From: Hemibagrus wyckioides
Taxonomy: Eukaryota; Chordata; Actinopteri; Siluriformes; Bagridae
Reading direction: 5' to 3'
Assembly: GCF_019097595.1 (NCBI RefSeq)
Contig: NC_080716.1
Coordinates: forward strand, 9,193,401-9,257,400
Length of the DNA: 64,000 nt
Every line of letters begins with the position of its first letter. Positions within the stretch are counted from its first letter, which is position 1. Positions 1-10,600 of the stretch are shown here, piece after piece. The translations under genes were made by a program, and so were the position numbers. Under the pieces are notes generated by a model, which searched no databases, was not told the origin of the DNA, and saw nothing but the letters and a program-made list of their open reading frames with translations.

Positions 1-415
1 CCTACAAGCTTCATATCTGACCAACAGCACGAATGTTACAGCGGTCCATTCCTGCAACCCTGATGCACACCTCTCATATACTAATGAGTAATCAAAAACA
101 CTACTCAAGTAAGTGAGATGTAGCTAAACACACAAAATCTGTAGCCCTGTGTAAGAGATAGGATCTAGAAAGCGGACACTACAAGTGTATGTATCTCATT
201 GGTAGCAGATGATCTGGCTGGAGTATTTCAATATGTTTCTGGGATTTTCACACACTTACACTTACATACATACCTTCAGCTAATATATATAAAATGAAAG
301 GAAGAAATTGTACAAAAGACAAATATGACAAATTAGTCAAAATGCCAGAAATCAAGTGTTGTACTTTAATATGTGATTTTAATCATATTCATCTACCATG
401 TTGTTGTAAGTCTAC
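1..415 (-). other. ttc19 intron 2, partial
   Basis: Sequence downstream (minus strand) of the exon 2 donor at 415-414. I see no further exon or recognisable repeat here; the sequence is AT-rich. Confidence 0.5.
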
Positions 416-2310
416 CTTTGCTTTCTTTAACAGGAGAATAATCTCATCCTCCATCTTCTGGGCCTCCGTTCTTTCATCTTTGCTGCCAAACAGGGAGAAA
501 GCTGCAGACAGAGCAAACAGGGAGACAGGAGAATCTGTGTTAATATATAAAGTTGAATTAAATTGAGCCTACAAACATCACAATAATCGGCATAAAGCTC
601 ATGAGTGATAAGAGAGCAGCTGCTTGTGTGAGTTGAGAGGCTTGAAGAGAGACTCAAAGCAGCAATCAAACTGAAACGATTTATATGCATAATTATATTT
701 AAATCAATATTATGCTGCTTCTGTTGAGCCATGGACCAAGTGGCTGTGTTGTAAACACATAACTCTGCATATTAGTAAGGTTTAGGATGCAGAAAGTGAA
801 AGAGCTCCAGGTTTAAGACTGTGGTTGTTTTTTAGTCTTCAGAAAAACTGGATGTACAAAATGGATGTAAAAAAGTGACTTTCGCACTTCCTCCCATCTA
901 GAGGCTGCACACATTACTGACTGAGCACATTAAACCTGCTTGTGGCAGGAGGATGCCTTCTACAGCAAGACCATGTTGGACATGCGGTGGGTGTGTGAGG
1001 TGATGCAGAAGCAGGATTACATAGTGTTTATAATCAGTCCTTGGAAATCACCCAGAACAAAAAAATTAAATGAAAAATCAGAATTTAGATTTCTGAATGT
1101 GGAATTCAGAAATTAGAATGGGAATATAGAATGTACTATTTGGAATTTTGAAATTTAAAATTCGAAATTTAGAATTCAGAATATAGAGAATTTAGAATTA
1201 AGAATATAGAGAATTTAGAATTCATAATTTAGAATTTGGAATGGGAATATAGAATGTGGAATTAAGAATATAGAGAATTTAGAATTCAGAATTTAGAATT
1301 TGGAATGGGAATATAGAATGTGGAATTAAGAATATAGAGAATTTAGAATTCAGAATTTGGAGAATTTAGAATTTAAAATATAGAGAACTTAGAATTCATA
1401 ATATAGAGAATTTAGAATTCAGAATATAGAAAATTTAGAATTCATAATTTAGAATGTGGAATGGGAATATAGAAAGTGGAATTTAGTAAATAGTGAATTT
1501 AGAATTCGGAATATAGAGAATTTAGAATATAGAATTCTGAATATGGTAGCACGGTGGCTTAGTGGTTAGCACTGTTGCCTCACAGCAAGAAGGTCCTGGG
1601 TTCGAATCCCAGGGTCCAACAGGCTGGGACCTTTCCGTGTGGAGTTTTCATGTTCTCTCCGTGCCTGTGTGGGTTTACTCTGGTTTCCTCCCACAGTCCA
1701 AAAACATGTACATTAGGTCGATTGGTAATTCTAAATTGCCCATGTGAGAGAGTGTGTGTGTGTGTGTGTGGTTGTTTCTCTATGTGTGGCCCTGCGATGG
1801 ACTGGCGACCTGTCCAGGGTGTACCCCTGCCTTTCGCCCTATGTGGATAGGCTCCAGCAGACCCCTAGGAGTCCTAGGAATAAGCGGGTATATTCAATGA
1901 ATGAATGAATTCTGAATATAGAGAATTTGGGATGAGAATATAGAATGTGAAATTCAGAATTATTTCAGATTACTGAAATGCCTAGACACCACCTTCTCTT
2001 ATGACATCATTAGATACCTGTGCCATAATTCTTTAGTTAGTGTAGATGACCCACTCTTACCCACAGCACTCAGCACTGCAAACCTGCAGCCGGTCCGGTC
2101 ACTCACACCTTCATCATCCACGTACGGCGCAGTTCTGCCTAAAGTAAAACACCTCCGTCTCCTAAACTCGTGCCCCGGCGCTGTGACCGATAACTGCGGG
2201 TTACACCCAGATAAACCTGCCGTGCAGAGAGACCTCACTCCATCACTTAACACCCGCTTTATACAAAGTCCTTGCGACACGAAAAGACGACAGCTGAAGG
2301 GAAGCGCCAT
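416..2310 (-). CDS. ttc19: TTC19-like mitochondrial TPR protein, 5' part only
   Basis: Two coding exons are visible, 2310-2061 and 501-416; the remaining exons lie beyond the left edge. Exon 1 opens with ATG at 2310 and encodes about 83 residues rich in Arg, Ser and Cys with almost no acidic residues at the start (MALPFSCRLFVSQGL), which fits a mitochondrial presequence. Its donor follows 2061, and the single leftover base joins in frame to exon 2 after a tCTGCAG acceptor. Exon 2 encodes FSLFGSKDERTEAQ followed by KMEDEIILLLKKAK. This resembles the start of the TTC19 tetratricopeptide region (human EAEIIQLLKRAK). TTC19 is an inner-membrane or matrix factor for respiratory complex III turnover. 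Family assignment rests on exon 2 and the presequence; the TPR repeats themselves are not in the window. The 3' exons cannot be checked. Confidence 0.72.
1050..1971. repeat. AT-rich minisatellite (GAATTTAGAATTCAGAATATA type) split by a SINE
   Basis: From about 1050 to 1544 and again from 1907 to about 1971 the sequence is an imperfect tandem array of units such as GAATTTAGAATTCAGAATA, with variants AATTAAG, AATTCATA and GGGAATATAG. It lies in ttc19 intron 1. A SINE (1545-1906) sits inside the array. Confidence 0.85.
1545..1906 (+). mobile_element. Full-length tRNA-derived SINE (V-SINE/DANA-Mermaid type)
   Basis: The head looks like a tRNA with an A-box region (GTGGCTTAGTGGTTAGC) and B box (GGTTCGAATCC, 1599-1609). 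It is followed by the conserved fish core with CATGTTCTCTCCGTG and CCCACAGTCCAAAAACATG, and a GAATGAATGAAT tail. The 13-bp sequence GAATTCTGAATAT flanks it at 1532-1544 and 1907-1919, consistent with a target-site duplication. Promoter boxes and ends look intact, so this is the best preserved SINE in the window. Confidence 0.85.
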
Positions 2311-2400
2311 GTTTCCTCTTTGAATACGTCATGACGTACGTTGTTACGTGATACGGAGGACGCGGAAGTCATGCCCTGCGTCCCAATTCACGTACTTCTC
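2311..2400 (-). promoter_or_regulatory. Putative ttc19 promoter with a 14-bp CRE-like palindrome
   Basis: About 15 nt upstream of the ttc19 start codon (minus strand) lies the perfect palindrome TACGTCATGACGTA (2325-2338), two facing CRE/ATF half sites. More TACGT and CG-rich sequence continues to about 2400. Promoter assignment is inferred from position; no transcription start can be fixed. Confidence 0.45.
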
Positions 2401-2404
2401 CGCC

Positions 2405-2760
2405 CTAAATAGTTTTCGAGCTCAGACTTAGTGCGTCCCAAATCAGAGCGTTGAAATGAGACGAAGTCTCACAGGTACCCGGATGATCTGCTACTTCCGG
2501 AAGATCGTCGAAGAGTGAATCCGTGCACACTTTTTCAGCTAATATTGCCCACAAAGTGACCATTTTCTTCACTGAGCTTCCTATTACCATTCTGTGGTAC
2601 GGTTTTAATGAGGCCACTGGTACAGCAGAATTGGTTGATTTACTGATTCAGTAAAGTTGTAAATAAAGGGGGGGGGGAGCAAGGGGTTGTTAAAATTGCC
2701 ACAGTGAATTATTTACATACATCTATATATGGTCAAATAGTGCCCATTGTTTAGTCCAGA
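2405..2760. other. Intergenic sequence, nothing recognised
   Basis: The stretch begins with a GCGTCCCAAATC-type motif often seen at the ends of fish DNA-transposon MITEs, but I could not find a matching inverted end. A run of G occurs near 2669-2678. The open frame on the minus strand here shows no family resemblance. Confidence 0.3.
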
Positions 2761-2802
2761 AACAGAGAGAGAGAGAGAGAGAGAGAGTGGGAGAGAGAGA
2801 GA
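2759..2802. repeat. (GA)n microsatellite
   Basis: Nearly pure GA dinucleotides interrupted by GTGG, directly beside the LINE relic. Confidence 0.9.
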
Positions 2803-3335
2803 AGAGTCTCCTGGTCCTGACCCTCAGCTCACTAACACTTCTACACCAGGAGCAGCTGCACACAAGAACAATCAGACCTCACCAAATTATAACAACAAAA
2901 CTTCATCACACACTGGAAAACTCAAGCACAAAGTAAAATGCAGTGCTATCTGGCCCTAAATCGACAGTACACTGTAGCTGAATACCTGAGCACAATGACT
3001 GACCACCAGCACAGAACCACACTGACAAAGTACAGCCTCAGTGCACACACACTGGCTATCGAGACGGGCCACTATAAGAAATCGTTGCTCCCTACAGAGC
3101 CGAGAGTGTGTAACACAGTGCGACAGCAACACAGTGGAGACAGAGCTGCACTTCCTAACAGAATGTAAAGAATTCCAACATCTACCTGAAATATATTTAA
3201 AAAAAAATTCAGATAACCCATCTTCAGTTCTCCCTCCTGACCAACACTGACAAACCGACCATCCTGTTTGGAGGAGAGGAAGGAGAGCAGCGTTCTAGCA
3301 GGACAGTACGTGCCACCAGCTGAGGGACAGTGAGT
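2803..3335 (+). mobile_element. Non-LTR retrotransposon (LINE) ORF2 C-terminal relic
   Basis: Reading the plus strand, the peptide MQCYLALNRQYTVAEYLSTM followed by a SLSAHTLAIETGHY-type block and, after a frameshift, VETELHFLTECKEF resembles the C-terminal zinc-knuckle end of fish LINE ORF2 proteins. The frame breaks near 3110-3130 and stop codons follow, so it is dead. The exact LINE clade is not resolved. Confidence 0.6.
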
Positions 3336-3403
3336 GACACACACACCCCTGTTTGTCTTACAATCTTACTAATTATATTTATTTATGGTCTCTTTATAGT
3401 CTC

Positions 3404-3690
3404 GCTCCCGCTCACTGTGTGTGTGGAGTTTGCATGTTCTCCCTGTGCTTGGTGGGTTTTCTCCAGGTGCTCCAGTTTCCTCCCACAGTCCAAAGACATG
3501 CTTCTAGGCTGATTGGAGTCTCTAAATTGCCCGTAGTGTGTGATTATGTGAGTGAATGAGTGTGTGTGTGCCCTGCGATGAGTTGGCACTCCGTCCAGGG
3601 TGTATCCTGCCTTGATGCCCGATGATGTCTGAGATAGGCGCAGGCTCCCCGTGACACGAGGATAGATCGGATAAACGGTACAGACAATGG
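3404..3690 (+). mobile_element. 5'-truncated V-SINE fragment
   Basis: Contains the fish SINE core GTGTGGAGTTTGCATGTTCT and TCCCACAGTCCAAAGACATG, then the CTCCGTCCAGGGTGTATCC tail region. The tRNA-like head is missing. Confidence 0.8.
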
Positions 3691-3804
3691 AATAGAATGT
3701 TTTATCATATTTATGTCCCTTTGTTTCTGTGTTCCTGGAAACTCAATGTTCTCAGTAATGTGTTTGCTAATAAGAGATGTTCTTCTCTTTACATTTGTCT
3801 CTTA

Positions 3805-3982
3805 ACAAACAGCGTTTCTTGCCTTTTTTTTTAATCATTACTGAAGTAAAAAATAAAGAAAACTCTACAGATTCTTCTTGGAGACTGTAGATGAGAAGGC
3901 TTTTTTTTTTACAGTCTCCAAGAAGAGTTTTCTTTAGTTTTTACTTCAGTAATGATAAAAAAAATAGGCAAGAAACGCTATT
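3805..3982. repeat. Long near-perfect inverted repeat (hairpin)
   Basis: Left arm from about 3810 (GCGTTTCTTGCC...) to 3890 pairs with the right arm from about 3910 to 3980 (...GGCAAGAAACGC). Arms of roughly 70-75 bp enclose a loop of about 20 nt with a T run. Only a few mismatches and one 6-nt insertion (ACAGAT) in the left arm break the pairing. It may be a fold-back MITE or could yield a long hairpin RNA. Confidence 0.85.
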
Positions 3983-4395
3983 TGTATTATTTCCACTGTT
4001 TATAAAATATTCTTATATACGTGGGTGATATTTAATGGGATCTGTCAGTTACTGTATTTGTAATCAAATATTTGCATGTTATTATGTTATTAAAAATCAC
4101 ACTGAATTATTATTTAACTGTCATCAGGTTAAGAGGCAGTTTAATCGGTCATCAGAATAGCCTTCTTTTAATTTACTTTACTCTCTTTATTTTTTACGAC
4201 TGGCTCACTGTGCAAACTGGAGTATTGGAGATAGAATAGCATCTAATGAAAACATCCATTATGTCTTGATTGTCAATCAACTGCTATTTCTTTTTCATCT
4301 CTTATTGGTTATGTCATAGATATCAATATAACTATAGTGTTTAAAAGGCACGAGAATTAAAGGCCTCAGATATTCAAACATTCTACAGAGTAAGG

Positions 4396-4503
4396 ACCTG
4401 TCCAGGGTGTATGACCAATGTGCCCTGGAATAGGCTCTAGCAGACCCCATGACCCTAATTAGGAATATATAGAGGGGTATAGACAATGGATGGATGGATG
4501 GAT
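4396..4503 (+). mobile_element. V-SINE 3' fragment
   Basis: Carries GACCTGTCCAGGGTGTATG, TAGGCTCTAGCAGACCCCAT and GACCCTAATTAGGAAT, ending in GATGGATGGATGGATA. This matches the 3' part of the SINE at 40344. Confidence 0.75.
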
Positions 4504-4520
4504 ACAGAGTAAGGAAGACA

Positions 4521-5621
4521 CCTAGTGGAGGCTTGGTGTTAGTGAGGATGTTGTCAACATGAAAGTCTGAAGACATGCTCCTCAGCTCCTCAGGGCTCAG
4601 TGAGTAGCGCCCTTCACCCATCAACAGCTGTGTGTCAAAAACCAAAGACAAAGAAGAAGACAAAAAAAACCCCCCACAAAACTGAGATCACACCTGGAAG
4701 TCTGCAAACGTTCAGATCTGCTGCCAGATGTTCAGGTGGAGCGAGTGAACTAACCAGAGTGAAAACTAGAGCACTCAATCCTGCAAAAGCAGTCTGCAGA
4801 CAGTCTGTGAACCAGGGCAAAATGAATAATGTCATATGATACAGAAATTACAAACTTGGTTTGGATTGGAAAGATAAGCCTGTATCCTAAAAGTCTTTGG
4901 TATATCACAGACTCTGGTTATACTTTTACATTTTAAGTGAAAATGAACTTATATCAGGAATAAAACACAACAAGGTGTGAGGTTATAGGAGACTAATAAA
5001 TGAATTGTTGAACATCACTGAACACTGAGTTCATCATTCCCTCACCAACTGCTCCCTCTCTCTCTCTCTCTCTCTCATTCATTCATTCTCTCTTGCTCTC
5101 TCTCTCTCTCATTCATTCAAAACTTGGAAACCTCACACTCCTTCCATACCACTATATCTCCAGCTATTCGAATCATCACAAATTGTATACTCTGTACAAG
5201 AGAAAAACATGCCTTTAACCAATCATTTGTGTTACAGCAACTTTCTGAGCTGTGCTGTTAGTCAAAAATAATGCTCACCATGCTGCGGATCCTATAACAG
5301 CACACCCTGAAGTGTTTTTTCTCCTCCAATACGCCTGTATTGCTGAATTATAGGATGAATATATTAACAAACTGGTTTCTGAATTTTGAAAGAAAGAAAA
5401 AAAAAGGTATCTTATCCAGCTGAGGCAGACCTGATTATTCTCTAGGCTATGGCATACTCTGCCATTATCAGAACACTCATTCCTGATGACACTCATGAGC
5501 TTGTAACTTTACATCCATGAAATATAAGGACAAGCAGCGCCATACCTTTCTAATGACAATGAGCTGGATGTTCTTGTCCTCCCAATTGCTTCCACTGAGG
5601 CCATCAAAACTACCATTGGTG
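4521..5621 (-). pseudogene. Decayed TMBIM/LFG (FAIM2-like) family gene relic
   Basis: Three exon-like blocks in the order expected for a TMBIM/LFG protein lie on the minus strand. Block 1 (5621-5546) encodes NWEDKNIQLIVIRK before a GTATGG donor, like the WEDK..IRKV motif ahead of the first membrane helix. Block 2 (about 4805-4750) encodes LQTAFAGLSALVFTL before a GTTAGT donor, like the YAGLGALVFTL helix. Block 3 (about 4650-4521) encodes FDTQLLMGEGRYSLSPEE, the family's AFDTQLLMG...SPEE signature. An 8-bp duplication (CTGAGGAG, twice) then shifts the frame before what should be the last helix, and the intron acceptor ahead of FDTQ looks lost. The middle membrane exons were not found. A real but rapidly evolving gene is less likely. 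Confidence 0.5.
5052..5111. repeat. (CT)n microsatellite with CATTCATTCATT spacer
   Basis: Two CT runs separated by CATTCATTCATTCTCTCTTG. Confidence 0.9.
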
Positions 5622-6125
5622 CTTGGATCAGAGAAGGATAAGGATGTATATGAGGTGTATAGATTTGCATTACCCTGGATCTAAAACAAGGAGACATAAA
5701 ACCATTAACCAGTTTTGGCCAGTGGTGGATACTGGTGCTGTGTTAGCTTGGTTATTAAACTTTCATCCAGTGTACAAGATTGCCACCTATAAAAGCATTA
5801 GTGTAGAGCAGTAGTGTGAGTAAGAAGAGAAAAAAGTAATGGCACCAATAATCTCTCTAACAGTTCGCATTTTATATCAAGTGGGAATTTAATGCAATTA
5901 AATGGATGAACACAAGATTAGTACAAGTTTCAGAGACATAAAAATATTAACATGTTTTCCCAGAATATCTCCATAGTTGTGCTGTCCATAACACTAAAGG
6001 GATAAGAAAGCGTGGACAAATCTATTTTTGCATTCAGGGTCACTTACATTACAAAGAACACCATTTTAGGATGCAATTCTTTTCTTGTTATAAAGAATTT
6101 GCTGTACATTATAAATATGCACATA

Positions 6126-6477
6126 CACTACGGCTCAAAAGTTTGGGATCCCGCAGAAATTGTATTGTTTTCCAAGGAAACACACACAAAATTAGTCTGA
6201 ATAGAAAATATAGCAAAAGAACAGGACAGATCAGAGTGAGAAATAATGATTTTGATGGAAATGATGAATGTTTTCTTCACACTTTGCCTTCATCAAAAAA
6301 AAAAGCCACCTTTTGCAGCAGTTACAGCCTGGACATTCTAGTGGTCAATTTTTCAAGATAATCTGATGAGATTTCACCCCATGCTTCATGGAGCATCTCC
6401 CATAAGATGGACTGGCTGATGGCGTCTTCCTCCGTAACTGAAATATGCAAGCGATGCCAAACTTTTGAGCAGTAGTG
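6126..6477 (-). mobile_element. Tc1/mariner-derived short element, copy 1
   Basis: Inverted ends CACTACGGCTCAAAAGTTTGG and the complement of CCAAACTTTTGAGCAGTAGTG are flanked by TA. On the minus strand the interior encodes LQEAWGEISSDYL..., resembling the extreme C terminus of Tc1-type transposases; the catalytic region is absent. Related copies lie at 32484 and 59225. Confidence 0.75.
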
Positions 6478-6479
6478 TA

Positions 6480-7300
6480 TATGTGAATAAATGGTGGTTA
6501 TCGTTACACGTTACTTTGCCTAAAATGTGTATAATCTGTTATGTTTAATAGGATATAGAATTTTAACCATATTGAGTCGAGATGTTTTATTAGTCACTTC
6601 AGACATGCCATACTTCTTTATCTTGAGATATATTAATCATTATATTTTAATAGTCTTTAAGGAAAAACCTTATTATAATGCAAAAAAAGTAAAACTGCCA
6701 AAAGTAGTTGTCATCAAATATACTGTATAAACACACGGAAATGCCTTGTTAGCTAGTTACACCACCACCATCAGGTGGTAACTAGGTAACGTGGCTGCTT
6801 TTTTCCCCAACCACATTTCAAACAACCCCGCCCTCTGACACAGGATTGGATAAAAATACATTAGCAGAAGTAGTTGTGGTATGCCGCAATGTGGGTAGGA
6901 TTAAAAAAAAATGAAAAGATAGAAAGTGCCACCCACAATAGCTCAGTTCAATAGGGTTTACATTTTTCACAGGTCATTAATTCACTTTTGTTACTTCTAC
7001 TATTTTCTTACCTCAAATTAATAGATGTAATAATGGAAGATGAACTGAGGAAAACGAATAGCTGTGTCCTAAACAGCATACTAGACTACTGAGGTGTGTT
7101 CAGTATAGCAGATAAACTACTCTTTTTGTAGTAATTTGAGTGAATTCTGTCGTATCAAGCAACTCAGACCAAATGAGACGCAAGTTACTGTAGTAATTTT
7201 ACTGTAAAAATTGGCGAACATAAATTTAATACATGCTTGACTTACATTCTGATAACTGCTGACAAAACAATACCATAATAACATCTGTAAGTACTGACAA
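6480..7300. other. Intergenic spacer, nothing recognised
   Basis: AT-rich sequence between the Tc1-derived element and the abcf2 3' end. No exon with plausible splice sites or protein resemblance was seen on either strand. Confidence 0.3.
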
Positions 7301-7307
7301 AGGTACT

Positions 7308-7313
7308 TTTATT
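7308..7313 (-). terminator. Candidate abcf2 poly(A) signal AATAAA
   Basis: Minus-strand AATAAA about 330 nt past the abcf2 stop codon. A second AATAAA at 7439-7434 is nearer the stop; either or both could be used. Confidence 0.4.
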
Positions 7314-7644
7314 TAGTTTATGCTTAGACATGTCTATTATTGCAGGTACAGCATTAAATACTTGAAATATAAAAGCTCTTTAAGAGCCCGTGTAGATCAG
7401 TGATGCATCGGCATTTGTGCTGTTGACACACCATTTATTTAAAAAAAAAAAAAGAGAGAGAGAAAATGTGAAATGTCCTGAAAATGTGTAAGCCTGCCTC
7501 GAGTTATTTACTTTAGACAAAAGTAAGACAACAAAAACTGTAGACGTCTTTGCAACAGATGGTACTTCAGCTGCATGCATGTTTTGCCAAAAAGAGCAAT
7601 AGTAAGGATGTTGACTGCCTTGGATGGCCGAGGCAAGGCATGCA

Positions 7645-10600
7645 TTATACACTTTTATCGATTTTGGCTTTCAGATGTTCTTTGTAGGCCAAGATGTCCC
7701 GACTCCACTTGGTGATGGTCTGCTTTTCACAAACCCAGATCTCCTGAGCTACCTATTAATGTGGATTAAAAAAAAAAAAAAAAAAGAACGTCATTGTTAA
7801 CTTCCAAAAGTTAACAGAAAGTAGAAAAAAAAACAAAACAAGTGTTTTAAACATTTAACATTACCTGCTGAATGAGTCTGAAGTCGTGGCTGACCAGCAT
7901 CATTCCCCCTTCAAAGTCATTGATAGCATCAGCAAGTGCGTCGATGGTCTCGATGTCCAGGTGATTGGTAGGCTCGTCCAAGAAGAGCATGTGGGGGTTC
8001 TGCCAGGCCAGCCACGCAAAGCACACACGGCACTTCTGACCATCTGACAGATTCCTGATGGGGCTCACCTGACATCAAAAGTGCACAGTAACAGCACATT
8101 GCATTAGGATTAAACACATTGAAGGATTTCTGTACTAGTCAGCTCTTGCTCTTTACTTTGCTGTAGAGATTACCTCTTAAATCATTAAGAAGAAAATCAA
8201 ACATATCTGCATTTAGACTAACAAAATTAACCTGCCGTCTTGTCACCAACTTTGCACTTAAGGCAACACAAAACTGCAATTCGGAAGTCTGGGCTGATGA
8301 AGTTGAACATATGAACATGAAGGCATTTCAAATAGAAGTTTACAAACCAAAAAAAATCTATGCTGACTCCCTGGAAGCAGTACAATAATTAGAAGCCAAG
8401 CAGAAGCTGGGAGAATATCCATACCTAGAGTAAACCTACACCATTCCTGCCCCAAGATGTAAAACTAACCTGCTGTTTGCCAGTGAGTCCGTAGCGGCCG
8501 ATGATCTTCCTCATCTCCTCTTTCTCCTTGATCTCTGGGTAGCACTTCATCATGTACTCCAGAGGGGACAGGTCCAGGTCCAGCTGCTCTGTCAGATGCT
8601 AAAAGCAACAAAAGAGAAAATCAAAATCAATATTCACAAGCCTGTGCAACATCAGATTTGAGGAAAAACTTGCTTTAAAAAGAAAAAAGCTGGTTTAATC
8701 AGAACATGCATAAAAACAAGCAAATAATCTATACCTGGTGATATCTGCCGATCTTGACGTGGGAGTGCTTTCTGATCATACCGTCAGTGGGGAGAAGCTA
8801 AGAAAAGGTAATAAACCATGAGTCTAAAAGTCAGCCTACAACATTAAAACCCTACACACATGCATTTACATGTACACATACCTCCCCGGTGAGCAGCTTC
8901 AGTAGTGTGGATTTACCAGCTCCATTGGGCCCCACAAGGGCCACTCTGGTATCCAGGTCAATTCCAAACTCCAGATTCTTATAAATGATTGGCTGGAGGA
9001 AAAAAAAACCCAAAAAAAAACACAAATGTGTACAACAGAATATGAGCACAGTAGTCTCAAGAGGGCACTGTAGAATTTTGCGACCGGGAACACGTATGTG
9101 GAATCTGTAACAAATCTGCCATGGAAACACAACATGGGTGTATAAAGCCTGTTGTAGTAGTCAGGTCACATACCTGCTCACATCATATTTAAGTCCCTAA
9201 CGCCTAATCATGTCTTAGGAGCATAAGAGTTTTACTCTGCCATGGTTTTGAGAATCAAGTAATAAACTGATCTGTATGAGAAGTGCTGCATCCTTCTACG
9301 GTCAATTAGAAAGTACGGCCTTAACCGCAAAGCTCAGACATAACCGGGTTGTGAAATGTGTGGATGTGGTGAAGCTGCCGCTGCTCTCTAGCCTTGACCT
9401 ACCGTATTATCTGAATATCTGAAGCTGACGTTTTGAACCATGATGACTGGAGGGGGGATCTTCCCACAGGAAGGAAAGTAAAACGACAGTGTCTGAAAGG
9501 CAAGAGAGAGAGAGCAGTGTTCAGTCTTGAATCACAGGATGAGTTACTTACCATTTCCCATCATTAAGGTGAGCGAGTTAAGACATACAGCACACAAAAT
9601 GACTCACCTTGTCATTCACTACACGTTCGGTCAGCCCTGAGGCGACCATTTTCTGCAGCGTTTTCTCTTTGCTCTGTGCCTGTCGGGCCAGCTTGGCCGA
9701 GCCATGACCAAACCGTGCTATGTAATTCTGAGAAAGGATGAAAAGCGTGTTATTTTATTGCCTTAAAAAAAAAGAAAAAAAAAAAAAAAGTGAAAAATCA
9801 AAAAAGCTGGGAGTGCAATTTCACCTTCATATGTGCGATCTGGTCCTGCTCCCAGTTAAAGCGTTTCATCTGGTTCTCCTCCAGTTCTTCTCTGGTTTTC
9901 ACATACTGGTCATAATTACCCTACAGAGGGAGAACAATACACAATGTCACCGTAATAACATTGTCAAGATGTCCTTTGCACTAAAATCAACATGCTAGAA
10001 AGAGTTGGCTCTTACTGTGTAGTATTTCAGCTTGCGCTGGTGGAGGTGGATGATGTTGGTGCACACGCCGTTGAGGAAGTCTTGGGAATGGGATATCAAA
10101 ACTAGAATGCGTTTGAATCTAGAACACAAATGAAAGTGTGATTTTTAGAAGTGAGACAGAACACACACTCGGCTAACCTGCTGCTCGGGTTGCACAGTCA
10201 GATCAGTTCAACGCTTCGGTCTAGTTTTTGTCAAAGCCCCAGCCGCACTGAGAAACATACTGCATGACGGCGAAGCTACAATTCGGCCTTTTGTTTACAT
10301 CATGTCAGCAGACAACCACTGTAGAATTCAAACTGGTGATATTTGATTGAATATAAGGAACGTTAACGTACTCCTTTAGCTCTTCCTCAAGCCACACACA
10401 CGCGTCCAGGTCCAAGTGGTTGGTGGGCTCGTCCAGCAGCAGCATGAAGGGTTTGAGGAACAGAGCTCTGAAACGAGAAGGACAAACAAGTGAGCCGAAT
10501 CGCTTTTGGTTCACAAAAACAGACGGCACAAAGAGCTGCAGAAATCAGAAATACGCTTCAGACAGTTTTTGTCACTACACAGCTGCATTGCAAGTCACTG

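Noticed and set aside
1599..1609. tRNA B-box sequences (also near 43085 and 47673)
   Set aside because: They belong to tRNA-derived SINE heads; no cloverleaf-complete tRNA gene is present.
3072..3344. Minus-strand open frame over the LINE relic
   Set aside because: Shadow frame; the plus strand carries the recognisable LINE ORF2 remnant.
8069..8469. A third snoRNA-like element in another abcf2 intron (CTGA about 70 nt from the splice site at 8142-8139)
   Set aside because: Box spacing is only about 40 nt, the C box is poor, and the shared guide block is missing.
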